Shown here: positions 45,411-54,583 of the stretch, piece after piece
How positions within the stretch are numbered: the stretch's first letter is position 1
How the letters are laid out: every line of letters starts with the position of its first letter
From: Bryobacteraceae bacterium
GTDB lineage: Bacteria; Acidobacteriota; Terriglobia; Bryobacterales; Bryobacteraceae
Length of the DNA: 64,000 nt
Direction of reading: 5' to 3'
NCBI GenBank assembly: GCA_030041495.1
Contig: JASHNT010000002.1
Location: 93,487-157,486 of the forward strand
Notes under the pieces: model-generated
Databases searched by the model: none
What the model was told of the DNA's origin: nothing
What the model saw: the letters and a program-made list of their open reading frames with translations, nothing else
Made by a program: the position numbers and the translations under genes

Positions 45411-45701
45411 TTGTCACAGACGCCCAAATCCCGCTGGCTGCTGCTCGCCGCGCTTCTAATGCTGTGCATGATCGGCGGCCAGGTAGTGCTCGGCTGCGAT
45501 TGCTACGATTACTCCAACGGCGTGCCTCATACGGACCATGCCGACTGCGGCTGCCTGGGATGCGGCTGCTGCGGTTTCTGCACTACTCAACCTGCCCGCG
45601 CCGAGATCACTTTGGCGTTAAATGAACCAGCATCCATCCTATGTTCCCCGGCCATTTTGCAGGGAATCGCTTTCCCTATCGATCAGCCTCCACGCTCCTA
45701 G
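45411..45701 (+). CDS. Small secreted Cys-rich protein
   Basis: The protein has 96 residues from TTG 45411, 13 bases after the site-D -10 element; no better start exists in this frame before the signal peptide. A signal sequence (WLLLAALLMLCMIGGQVVLG) is followed by a short mature region with ten Cys and two His packed in about 30 residues (around residues 29-57, including CGCLGCGCCGFC). The remainder is uncharged. Such density suggests metal binding or disulfide packing. It is followed after 45 bases by the gene at 45747. No family recognised. Confidence 0.6.
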   Translation: MSQTPKSRWLLLAALLMLCMIGGQVVLGCDCYDYSNGVPHTDHADCGCLGCGCCGFCTTQPARAEITLALNEPASILCSPAILQGIAFPIDQPPRS

Positions 45702-45746
45702 CGAGTCCGCTCACATTTCGGACCTGCTCGTTTCAAGGAGAAAAGG

Positions 45747-46523
45747 ATGCGATCGATCGCCGTGCTCCTGGTGTGCGCCGCCGCGGCTTGCGCACAAGAT
45801 CCATTCGAGATTCATGTTTACGAATATGATCCGATGCCGCTTGGTTCTTTTAGCTACGAAGCTCACCTTAACTATATCTTGGACGGAACGACCGCCTTCA
45901 ACGGGAGCGTGGCGCCGACCCAGCATCAGTTTCACTTCACCTCGGAATTGACTGCCGGCTTGAGCGACTCATTCGCACTCGGCGCAATGTTGCTGACAGC
46001 GGTGCGGCCGGATCAATCGCTCGAATACGCGGGTTGGCGCGTCATTCCCCACGCCTTCGTTCCTAAGTCCTGGCGCTTGCCGTTCAACCTCGGAGTCCTG
46101 GCCGAGTTCTCATTCGAACGGAGGCTATATGAGGAGGACACACGACACCTGGAACTGCGGCTGGTAGTCGAGAAGCACATCGGGCAGCTGCAACTGGATG
46201 GTAATCCCGTTTTCGCACGAGCCTTGACCGGCCCCGTGACCAAGGACGGATGGGGATTCGAGCCCTCGGGCCGGATCGGGTGGCAACTTTCGCGCCGATT
46301 CACGCCAAGCATCGAGTATTACAGCTCCTGGGGATGGCTTGACAATCTGAGTCCTTTCCACCAGCAGGTCCACCAGTTTGTGCCGGGTGCGGATTGGAGG
46401 ATCAACGACCGGCTAATGATGAACTTCGGCGCTGGGTTCGGGATCACCGGAGCGGGAGACAAGATTTTCTTCAAGAGCCGCTTTGAATGGTCGTTCGGGA
46501 AGACGCCGCCAGGCAGTCACTGA
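45747..46523 (+). CDS. Putative outer-membrane beta-barrel protein
   Basis: The protein has 258 residues, with AAGGAGAAAAGG before the ATG. A signal peptide (IAVLLVCAAAACAQ) is followed by alternating beta-type segments rich in aromatic residues: GSFSYEAHLNYILDGTTAFN, HQFHFTSELTAGLSDSFALG, LPFNLGVLAEFSFERRLYEE and LMMNFGAGFGITGAGD, ending FEWSFGKTPPGSH. This is consistent with a small barrel or a transporter-associated outer-membrane protein. It follows the Cys-rich gene and probably shares its promoter. No specific function. Confidence 0.75.
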   Translation: MRSIAVLLVCAAAACAQDPFEIHVYEYDPMPLGSFSYEAHLNYILDGTTAFNGSVAPTQHQFHFTSELTAGLSDSFALGAMLLTAVRPDQSLEYAGWRVIPHAFVPKSWRLPFNLGVLAEFSFERRLYEEDTRHLELRLVVEKHIGQLQLDGNPVFARALTGPVTKDGWGFEPSGRIGWQLSRRFTPSIEYYSSWGWLDNLSPFHQQVHQFVPGADWRINDRLMMNFGAGFGITGAGDKIFFKSRFEWSFGKTPPGSH

Positions 46524-46542
46524 CGCGAATTCGCCGTGTCTG

Positions 46543-46596
46543 ATACCACCATGTGACCGCCACGGCGATTGTTTTTGAAGCCTGCCATGATAGCCT
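46543..46596 (+). promoter_or_regulatory. TGACC-repeat promoter, site G
   Basis: ATACC (46543) and TGACC (46554) are 11 bases apart. TGA then TAGCCT (46591-46596) lies exactly 33 bases past the last half-site, with TTGTTT (46569-46574) as a possible -35. This supports ATG 46626, not TTG 46569, as the start of the PepSY gene. Confidence 0.62.
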
Positions 46597-46625
46597 CCTT
46601 CTATTCGCTGCGCAGGTGCTTAACT

Positions 46626-48578
46626 ATGGGCCAAGTCCTTGCTCGGATACGCAAATTCGCTATCTTCTGCCACCGCTGGATGGGGCTCGCCTTTTGCGTC
46701 TTGTTTGCGTGGTGGTTCGCGTCCGGAATCTTCATGATGTACTGGGATTTTCCGAGCGTCAGTCAGGGCGACCGGCTGGACCACGCAGACCCAATCGATG
46801 CGAGCCGCATTCGTTTTTCTCCGGAAGAAGGGTTCGCCAAACTAGGGGTGGACGCTTCCCCCGCAAGCGTGCAGTTGGCGATGCTTGACGGCCGTCCCGT
46901 CTATCGATTCACAATGGCAGGTGGGCGCGGGCGGGGCGGCGGAGCGGCCCCTCCCAGGGGCTCGGTCGGTCGCGATGCGCCGGCTTCCATGGCTGGCTCA
47001 GGCAATTCCGCGAAGACCAGCGCTGGCGATATCGGCGGAGGATTCAGGGGCGGCCGGAGGAGTGGAACAGGGGGCCGCGGAACGAATGCACAGGATGAGT
47101 TTGGCAATGGGTTCGGCCGTGGTTTCGGCCGCGGTCGCAGAAGCGGGCGGAGAACCGCAGGTGGAGGCGTTACCCCCTCTAACGCCTCCGATTCTGCCAG
47201 TATCTCGACAACCCCGCAGGACGGAGTGGCGGGATCAGGGAGAAGTCCCGCCGCGCCCCGTCCCGAAGTAAAGAAGGCTCCTTCCGTAGCGGGCAAGGGC
47301 GCACCAACACCAGCGCTGCGGTCGGCGGGAGGGCGTGCGGGCGGACAAACGATTGTTTACGCCGACGACGGCTCGGTCCAAGGCGAGTATTCGAACGATT
47401 TGCTTTTGCGCCTTGCGTCGCGTTGGACCGGCCAAGCGGGGAGTTCCGCCCGCGTTCAAGAGGTGACCGCAGTCGATCAGTGGACAATTGGCCTCCGAAG
47501 CCAGCTTCCCCTATGGAAGTACACATTTCCCGACGGACAACAGCTGTATCTCAACCAGCGCTCCGGGGAGGTGGTCTAATACACGACGCTGGGTTCGCGA
47601 ATCGGCGCGGAGCTCGGGCCAATTCCCCATTGGATCTACTACACGCCATTGCGGGTCAAGCAAAAGCTCTGGAGTAACTTGATCATTTATGCCTCCGGCA
47701 TCGGAACGGTGATGGCGCTGCTGGGACTGTGCGTGGGAATCTCCCTTTATTCGCCCTCCAGGCGCTACGTCTTTGGAGGTGCTGCCTCAGGAGTTCCCTA
47801 TCGAGGAAAGAAGCGTCTACACATGACCTTGGGCCTATTCTTCGGCATCGTGGCGTGTACGTGGGCCTTTAGCGGAATGCTGTCGATGGACCCGTTTCCC
47901 GTCACCAATCGGCGAGGGCCGGGAGGGAACGACCGGACGGTTAGCTTTCTCGGACGGATTCAAGCGGTCCTCCGAGTGCGGCGGCTTGAGATGAGCGAAT
48001 ACGCCGCCAAGCCGCCTCTGACTGCGCTGGCTGAGTTGGGAAACTTGAGGGTGAAACAACTGGACTTCACTTCTTTCGACGATCAGCCAATATACGTGGC
48101 CGCGCTGAATTCCCATGAAACCCGGATCGTTCCCGTGCACGGAGACCCTCACACGGAGTACGATCGGGAACGAATCTTTGAGATGGTTAGCGACGCCGCA
48201 CGGCCTTATGACGTCGTCGACAAACACGTGCTGACGCAATACGACCGTTATTATCTGGACCGCCATCGCCAGCAGCCTCTACCAGTCCTATTCATCAAGC
48301 TGAACGACCCTCAAAATACACAACTTTATATAGACCAGAGAACCGCGAGACTAGTGGGTGAGCATTCTGATGCCTCATCCTTTGTCACTCGCTGGCTTTA
48401 TCACGGGCTTCACTCGATGGACTTCCCGTGGCTGTACAACCATCGCCCCGCGTGGGACATTGTCGTGCTGACTCTGATGCTGGGCGGGTTAGCCCTGTGC
48501 GTAACCGCGATTATCCTCGCCTGGGGATTGCTCCGCCGAAAGCTAACGCTTTCTGAGCGAGCTAATGCGCCGAGTTAG
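46626..48578 (+). pseudogene. PepSY membrane protein interrupted by one TAA
   Basis: From ATG 46626 a PepSY-associated transmembrane protein begins (FAIFCHRWMGLAFCVLFAWW), and a TAA at 47577-47579 stops the frame after SGEVV. The same frame continues YTTLGSRIGAELGPIPHWIY and into two more membrane segments and YSPSRRYVFG, the usual layout of these ferric-reductase-like membrane proteins (about 650 residues in all). Family members read roughly VVQYTT at this point, so a CAA-to-TAA change is likely. Residues 98-237 are a Gly/Arg/Ser-rich low-complexity insertion in the periplasmic loop. The gene ends 17 bases inside czcA on the other strand. Confidence 0.72.
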
Positions 48579-51500
48579 TCCCGTTCCGCGACCGTTGCTG
48601 GAACACCCAATCATAGAGAACGGGGAGCAGTAAGAGGGTCAAAACGGTCGAACTGAACAGGCCACCAATGACAACACTAGCCAGCGGACGCTGCACCTCG
48701 GCTCCGGTTGAGGTTGCGGTTGCCATGGGGATGAATCCAAAGCTGGCAACGAAGGCGGTCATCAGCACTGGCCGCAGACGGCGGCGCGCTCCGCCCAGCA
48801 CCGCTTCCCGGGTTCCAAAGCCGGCCTTGGAAAGTTGCGTTATCGAACTTACCAGAACCACTCCATTCAGCATCGCTACGCCGAACAGTGCAATGAATCC
48901 GACTGACGCGGAAAGGTTGAGGTTCATTCCTCGAATCCACAGCGCCGCAATACCGCCGGCCAGGGCAAACGGAACGTTCCCCACCACCAGCAGCGCGAGC
49001 TTCGCCGAAGAAAACGTTAGATAGAGCAGGATCGCAATCAGCGCGATGACGACCGGCACAATCACCATCAACCGGCGGGTAGCGCGCTCCTGATTTTCGA
49101 ACTGGCCTCCGTACTCGATGAAGTAACCTGTGGGTAGAGCGACCTCGCGGTCGATTCTCGACCGCACCTCCGCGACGAAGCTTCCCAGGTCCCGCCCGCG
49201 AACATTCGACATGACAACAATACGGCGCTGGCCTTCCTCGCGGTTAATCAGCTCCGGGCCGCGGTCAACCTCGATGTTCGCGACCTGTTCCAGCGCGACT
49301 TGCTCGCCCGCCGGTGCACGTAAGGTGATCCGGCGCATCGCGTCCGGATCGGTGCGGTACCGCTCAGGAAGCCGCAGAGCCACGGTGTAGCGCTTCTGGC
49401 CGTCGATGATCTCGGAGATGATGTCGCCCGAGCCGGCGCTTGAAACTGCTTCTTCGACGTCGGTGATATTAAGACCGTAGCGCGCCAATGCGCTGCGATC
49501 GACGCGAACGGACAGATCCGCCACACCTGATGTCACCTCCATCTGCGGCTCCGCGGCTCCGCGGACGGTCGAAACCGCGCGCAGCACTTGCTGGCCAAGC
49601 GTATCCAGCTCACGAAAATCCGGGCCAAAAACCTTGACCGCAAGATCGGCCCTCACGCCTGAGATGGTTTCGTCAATGCGCATCGCCATCGGCTGAGTGA
49701 AGTTGTAAGCCACGCCCGGGATGGTATCCATTACCTTGGCAATGGCCTCGATCAACTCTTCCTTCGAATGAAACCGCGTCCATGTGTTCATGGGTTTCAG
49801 GAGCAGATACGTATCGCCTTCATTGATGCCCATGGCTTCGGTGGCGAAGTCGGGCCGGCCGATCTTGATCACCACGTCAGCGATCTCTGGAATTTGGCGT
49901 AGCTTTTGCTCGATCCGCTTGCTGATCTCAACGGACTCCGTTAGCGACACGCCCGGAATCTTCCGAGTCTCCATTAAAATCGAACCCTCATCGAGTTTGG
50001 GCATGAACTCCGTGCCGATGAAGTACAGCGAACCCAGCGCGACAGCGAGAACCAGCGCGGCTGCCAACGTCGTAAGAACGCGATGCCTCATCGCGGCCGT
50101 GAGAATGCGCAGGTAACCCCGGCCAACAGGCGCAATCCAGCCGGTTTCCTCCGTGGAATGATTCGTGCCCCTCACTCCTTTACGGAAGCTAACGGAAGCC
50201 AGAGTTGGCACAAGCGTGAGGGCCAACAGGAGAGAACCGGCAAGAGCGGTGCACACCGTGATCGCCATCGGCCGGAACATGCGGCCTTCCATGCCCTGCA
50301 GAAACACAATCGGCAGGTACACGGCGACGATAATGACCACCGCAAAGGTCATCGGACGCGCAACTTCTTTTGCTGCGTGGCCCACCGATTCGAGCGGATT
50401 CTCCTTACCGTGCTGTTCGTGCAGACGATGGACGGAATTCTCCATCATCACCACGGCTCCGTCCACGATCATTCCAAAATCGATCGCGCCCAGGCTCATC
50501 AAATTGGCGCTGATGCCGAATAGGCGCATGCCCAGGAAGCTAATGAGCATCGAGAACGGAATGACCGCGGCAGTGATGAGCGCAGCTCGTAAATTGCCGA
50601 GGAAGATCAACAGCACCACGGTCACGAGGACGAATCCCTCGAACAGATTCCTTTCGACGGTGTGGATGGTCCCGTCAATCACATAAGATTGGTCGTAAAA
50701 GGGAGTGATCCTCACGCCCTCCGGCAGCCGGAGACTGGCGATCCGCTCCTTCACCTGCTCAATCAACCGCTTACCGTTTTCGCCTTTGAGCATGATGACC
50801 ATGCCGGAGACGGTTTCGCCGTTCCGCAGCTTTGCGCCTTCCGGTGGCGCGCCTCCGATGCGCACTTGTGCTACATCCCGCAGCAGAACAGGAGTTCCGT
50901 TGCTGGATGCGAGGACGATGTTGCCGAGATCGCTGGGCGTGGTCGCGCGGCCGGCGCCGATCAACGTGTACTGCTCGGAAGCATGCTCGATATAGCCGCC
51001 GCCGAAATTCGTATTGTTGTCCTCGACGCGCTCCGTCACGTCGTGCAGCGTCAATTTGTACTGCGCCAGCAGCGCCGGATCCGCGACAATCTGGAACTGC
51101 TTCGTCTGCCCACCCCAAGCATTGATCTCGCTGACTCCGGGAAGTGTCCGAAGCTGCGGCTTGATCACCCATTCGTGCAGATCCTTCAGTTCCATGGGGC
51201 TCATCGGGCCGGTTAGCGTGTACTGATACAGCTCGCCGAAAGCGGTCGCCGGAAGACCGAGCACAGGTTGAACCCCGCGCGGAAGCGTCGACAAGATTTG
51301 CTGCAACCTCTCAGAGACCAACTGCCGCGCAAAATACATCGACACTGAATCGTCGAAGACGATCGTCACCATCGAAAGCCCTAGTTTTGACAGTGACCGG
51401 ACCTCCTCTTTGTTGGGCAAGCCGAGCATGGAGCGTTCAATCGGATACGTCACGAGCTGCTCGACCTCGGTCGGCGGCATGGATGGTGCGTCCGTGACGA

Positions 51501-51645
51501 CCACGACCTGATTGTTCGTGAGATCGGGGAAGGCCTCGACCGGGATAGTGTAAAGCGCGTAGCCGCCCCCGCACAACAATGCGAGGACGCCCAGGAGCAC
51601 GAGCCAGCGGTGCGCCAGCGTCTGATCAATGATGCGGTTCAACAT
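48562..51645 (-). CDS. czcA: CzcA/CusA-type heavy-metal RND efflux pump
   Basis: This 1,027-residue inner-membrane proton antiporter has the HME-RND hallmarks: PVEAFPDLTNNQVVVVTDAP near the N-terminus, LGAIDFGMIVDGAVVMMENS in the fourth helix region with the paired acidic residues, RPMTFAVVIIVAVYLPIVFL, and GFIALFGVAMLNGVVLVSSI near the C-terminus. The metal (Cu/Ag or Co/Zn/Cd) cannot be fixed from motifs alone; czc is used by general resemblance. It ends the operon of adaptor and outer-membrane genes upstream, five bases after czcB. Confidence 0.9.
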   Translation of the reverse strand: MLNRIIDQTLAHRWLVLLGVLALLCGGGYALYTIPVEAFPDLTNNQVVVVTDAPSMPPTEVEQLVTYPIERSMLGLPNKEEVRSLSKLGLSMVTIVFDDSVSMYFARQLVSERLQQILSTLPRGVQPVLGLPATAFGELYQYTLTGPMSPMELKDLHEWVIKPQLRTLPGVSEINAWGGQTKQFQIVADPALLAQYKLTLHDVTERVEDNNTNFGGGYIEHASEQYTLIGAGRATTPSDLGNIVLASSNGTPVLLRDVAQVRIGGAPPEGAKLRNGETVSGMVIMLKGENGKRLIEQVKERIASLRLPEGVRITPFYDQSYVIDGTIHTVERNLFEGFVLVTVVLLIFLGNLRAALITAAVIPFSMLISFLGMRLFGISANLMSLGAIDFGMIVDGAVVMMENSVHRLHEQHGKENPLESVGHAAKEVARPMTFAVVIIVAVYLPIVFLQGMEGRMFRPMAITVCTALAGSLLLALTLVPTLASVSFRKGVRGTNHSTEETGWIAPVGRGYLRILTAAMRHRVLTTLAAALVLAVALGSLYFIGTEFMPKLDEGSILMETRKIPGVSLTESVEISKRIEQKLRQIPEIADVVIKIGRPDFATEAMGINEGDTYLLLKPMNTWTRFHSKEELIEAIAKVMDTIPGVAYNFTQPMAMRIDETISGVRADLAVKVFGPDFRELDTLGQQVLRAVSTVRGAAEPQMEVTSGVADLSVRVDRSALARYGLNITDVEEAVSSAGSGDIISEIIDGQKRYTVALRLPERYRTDPDAMRRITLRAPAGEQVALEQVANIEVDRGPELINREEGQRRIVVMSNVRGRDLGSFVAEVRSRIDREVALPTGYFIEYGGQFENQERATRRLMVIVPVVIALIAILLYLTFSSAKLALLVVGNVPFALAGGIAALWIRGMNLNLSASVGFIALFGVAMLNGVVLVSSITQLSKAGFGTREAVLGGARRRLRPVLMTAFVASFGFIPMATATSTGAEVQRPLASVVIGGLFSSTVLTLLLLPVLYDWVFQQRSRNGTNSAH

Positions 51646-51650
51646 GGCGG

Positions 51651-52853
51651 TTAGTCGCTTTCCACGCTCGCTCTGAGAAGTTGGGATTTGAGGATGAAAC
51701 TGCCGCGGACCACCACCTGGTCGCCTGCACTCAAACCTTCGAGAATCGGCGTCTTGCCGTCGACAGTTTCACCTGTCTTCACGGCGCGGAGGACAAAGCG
51801 GTCCGGGTTGGTGCGCACAAAAACGACGTCCTGGCCATCGATCTGTTGCACAGCATCCGAGGAGACCGTCAGCGCGGACTTTCCCGCGCCGACGGGAATC
51901 TCGGCGTCCGCGAGCATTTCTGGGCGCAGCCGGTTCTGCGGATTCTTTAACTCGATGCGGACCTGCATCATGCGCGTGGCCGGATCGAATTCCTGACCCA
52001 GATTGGTGACAGTTCCCGAAAGGCGGGTGCCATCGTCCGGAATTACGTATGCCTGCTGCCCCGTTCTCAACTTCGCGAGATCCTCCTGGCGTACGGACGC
52101 AAGCATCCACACATCGGCAAGGTCGCCGATCACAAACGTCACCGAATCCGGCTCTACCGTCCGGCCCGGAGTCACGTTCTTTTCGAGGATGAACCCGTCG
52201 GCCTGCGCAATGATCGGAACTTCGTCTTCGGTTTCGTCTTTGCGATTGGGCGTAGGCTCGGCGGGCACCTTCAAATCGTCTTCGAGAAGATCCTTGGTGC
52301 GATCCACTTCGATGGCCGCTCGCTCGACGGCCGCCTGTGCCGTGACCAGGTCTTGCTGAGTGAGCTCGACCTCTTGCGCGGAGCCAGCCTTCAATTCCAG
52401 CAATTTATTGGCCCGATCTAGATTCCGCCGCGCTTGCGCGGCGGCGGAGGAGGCACGCTCCCGCTCCGAGACAGCGGCGCGATACATCGCTCGGGTGTCG
52501 CGAACCTCGTCGGCGTGGAACCGCGCCAGGATTTGTCCCTTCGTGACGTGGTCGCCCAAGCCAGCATAGACCTTGGTCACTGAGCCTTGAGTTCGAACGC
52601 CCAGCCTCCAGGTACGGCTATCGTCGATGGCGATGACGCCCTTGACCCGCAGGTATTCGGGCTGGCGGGATAACGTGGCAGGCGCGGTCTCGATCATCGA
52701 CGCGACCTGTTCATCAGGCGGGATGACCAATTCGTTTTTGACGGTTTTGGTTTGGGCTGGCTGTGCAGACGCAGCTTCGGTGGCTACCTCGTGCCGGCTG
52801 CAGCCGGTAAGGTAGCCAATGCCAAAAAGCAATAAAACAGAACTGTATCTCAT
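51651..52853 (-). CDS. czcB: RND efflux adaptor lipoprotein
   Basis: The protein has 400 residues from ATG 52853, overlapping the czcC stop as ATGA. From this start the N-terminus is a lipoprotein signal (VLLLFGIGYLTGC), so it is a periplasmic adaptor anchored to the inner membrane. It has the usual hairpin and lipoyl-like halves (KVYAGLGDHVTKGQILARFH; ADGFILEKNVTPGRTVEP) and a barrel-sheet ending with GLSAGDQVVVRGSFILKS. It links the pump to the TolC-like channel. Confidence 0.9.
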   Translation of the reverse strand: MRYSSVLLLFGIGYLTGCSRHEVATEAASAQPAQTKTVKNELVIPPDEQVASMIETAPATLSRQPEYLRVKGVIAIDDSRTWRLGVRTQGSVTKVYAGLGDHVTKGQILARFHADEVRDTRAMYRAAVSERERASSAAAQARRNLDRANKLLELKAGSAQEVELTQQDLVTAQAAVERAAIEVDRTKDLLEDDLKVPAEPTPNRKDETEDEVPIIAQADGFILEKNVTPGRTVEPDSVTFVIGDLADVWMLASVRQEDLAKLRTGQQAYVIPDDGTRLSGTVTNLGQEFDPATRMMQVRIELKNPQNRLRPEMLADAEIPVGAGKSALTVSSDAVQQIDGQDVVFVRTNPDRFVLRAVKTGETVDGKTPILEGLSAGDQVVVRGSFILKSQLLRASVESD

Positions 52854-54094
52854 TGTCCGATCCCTTCCGCGGCCTCTAACTTCGCGACGCTTTGCCAATA
52901 ATCCGCCATGCCGCGCGCCCATGCGACTTCCGCGTCCATACGAGCGCGTTCCGCGTCCAAAAACCGTAGCAGATCGCCGCCGCCTTCCGCATACGCAGCC
53001 GATGCGATCTGCGAAATATTGGCCGCGTGCTGCCGCAGCGGTTCAAGAGCGTTCACAAGCTCGGCACGGCGCATTTGGAACTCTTCGAGCGCCGCGCTGT
53101 ACTCCATCCGAATGTCACTTTCGAGCGCGGCCAGCATATCCTGACTCCGCCGGGTCTCGGCTTGGGCCGCCGCGCGGTTGCCCTGGTTCTTATCGATCAG
53201 GGGCAGCGTCACCCGCAAGGAAGCGATGGCGGTGTTCACTCCGTAGGTGGTGTCCGGCAGTTCCGTCCGTTTGTATCCATACGTGAGACTCAGATCCGGC
53301 CGAGCCGCCACCCCCTGAACCCGCGCGTTGGCCTCAGCCTCTTCCACGGCCGCGCGCGCGGCTCGAATCTCAGGGCGCTGCGCCAGCACCTGATCGATGC
53401 CCAGCAGTTGGATGTCCTGGCTGACTGTCAACGGCTCCGTCAGAACAACTGGGGCGAATTGCGCTTGCCCCATCTGCCTCAACAGATCGGCGCGGGCCTT
53501 GTTTGCGTCGATCTGCGCAAGGTTCGCAGCGATACTGATACGTTCGTGCTCCAGTTGAACGCGGAGTAAGTCCTGTTCCGCGATGGCCCCTACGCTCAAT
53601 CGCGCTGCATTATAGTCGACTGTCTTCTGGAAGTTGTCCGCCGCTTGTTTGAGTATGCTCTGCACCTCCTGCGCGCCTCGTGCGGCCCAGTATGCCAGTC
53701 TGACGTTCCTGATCACTTCCCAGCGGGCGGCATCGTAGTCGGCTTGCGATCGCACGATGTCCTTCGTTGCGGCGTCGATGCGCGCGGATCTCTTTCCCAA
53801 AATATCCAGGGGTTGGTTGATCATCGCCAGCGTGTCCACGTCACGCGTGTAGGTCTGGCCGGGCCGCAGGTTTTCGTTCTGGAACTGAAACTCCGGATTA
53901 GGAATGGCGCCAGCTTGTCTGCGCAGTGCTTGCGCGACGGAGACCCGCTCAGCGTTGGCTTTCAGGGACACGCGTGAAGCCAAGGCTTGGTCGATCGCCT
54001 CCTTGAGGCTGAGTCTGGCTTGCGCCCCGCATACGCCGCAGTTGAAGACGACGAGGGCAGCAGCGCATATCTGCGATAAATTTTTTGTTTTCAA
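52850..54094 (-). CDS. czcC: TolC-family outer-membrane channel
   Basis: This 414-residue protein has a signal peptide (AALVVFNCGVCGAQA) and two long helical repeats typical of outer-membrane efflux proteins, for example LSLKEAIDQALASRVSLKAN, RNVRLAYWAARGAQEVQSIL and PEIRAARAAVEEAEANARVQ. It forms the channel of the tripartite pump with the adaptor and czcA. It is followed by czcB with a four-base overlap and preceded by 83 bases after the His-rich gene. Confidence 0.9.
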   Translation of the reverse strand: MKTKNLSQICAAALVVFNCGVCGAQARLSLKEAIDQALASRVSLKANAERVSVAQALRRQAGAIPNPEFQFQNENLRPGQTYTRDVDTLAMINQPLDILGKRSARIDAATKDIVRSQADYDAARWEVIRNVRLAYWAARGAQEVQSILKQAADNFQKTVDYNAARLSVGAIAEQDLLRVQLEHERISIAANLAQIDANKARADLLRQMGQAQFAPVVLTEPLTVSQDIQLLGIDQVLAQRPEIRAARAAVEEAEANARVQGVAARPDLSLTYGYKRTELPDTTYGVNTAIASLRVTLPLIDKNQGNRAAAQAETRRSQDMLAALESDIRMEYSAALEEFQMRRAELVNALEPLRQHAANISQIASAAYAEGGGDLLRFLDAERARMDAEVAWARGMADYWQSVAKLEAAEGIGQ

Positions 54095-54177
54095 GATTCA
54101 CCTTCCAAGGACAGAACAACAACCTACGAGCCAGCACACGTCTCGCTGGGACACACAAATGGGGAGTCCTACGAAGG

Positions 54178-54582
54178 TTAGTAAGGAGGGGCGCGCGGAA
54201 TGGAAGGGCTCGCGCCGGGAGGATCGTGAGCGCAAGGCTCAGCCGCTGCGCAGGGCACGGAAGCAGGCGTCAACATCGGCTCGACATCCTGCGTTTGCGC
54301 CAGAACGAACGGTGCAAGAGCTGGCGGTAGCTGGAGCACGAAGGTGTCGAGCACCTTTGCGGACGCGTGATCGTCTACATCATCAAAATGAGCTCCTCGC
54401 GCATCGTGGTCTGCCTCAATGCGGGCATGGCCGTAGGCGGTCCATAACGCATAAAAGTGCGCGTGCACCTCCGTGCCGTGCCCATCGTGAGTATGAACGT
54501 GCTGAAAGGGCGCTAAGGCGAAGGCGAGCAGCAAGGAGCCACACGTCTCAAGACCCAGTGCTTTTCGCAGCCAGTTCCTCAT
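54178..54582 (-). CDS. Secreted His-rich protein of the efflux operon
   Basis: This 134-residue protein has a signal-anchor (GSLLLAFALAPFQ) followed by FQHVHTHDGHGTEVHAHFY and a His/Asp stretch, HARIEADHDARGAHFDDVDD. A Pro/Ala-rich C-terminus has two Cys. The His-Asp clustering suggests a periplasmic metal-binding or sensing role. It lies one base after the membrane gene ending at 54584 and precedes the czcC gene. No named family. Confidence 0.7.
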   Translation of the reverse strand: MRNWLRKALGLETCGSLLLAFALAPFQHVHTHDGHGTEVHAHFYALWTAYGHARIEADHDARGAHFDDVDDHASAKVLDTFVLQLPPALAPFVLAQTQDVEPMLTPASVPCAAAEPCAHDPPGASPSIPRAPPY

Positions 54583-54583
54583 G

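Noticed and set aside
47577..47579. Two separate PepSY genes
   Set aside because: The second half has no start codon with a ribosome site, and its first residues complete the family pattern in the same frame. One interrupted gene is simpler.
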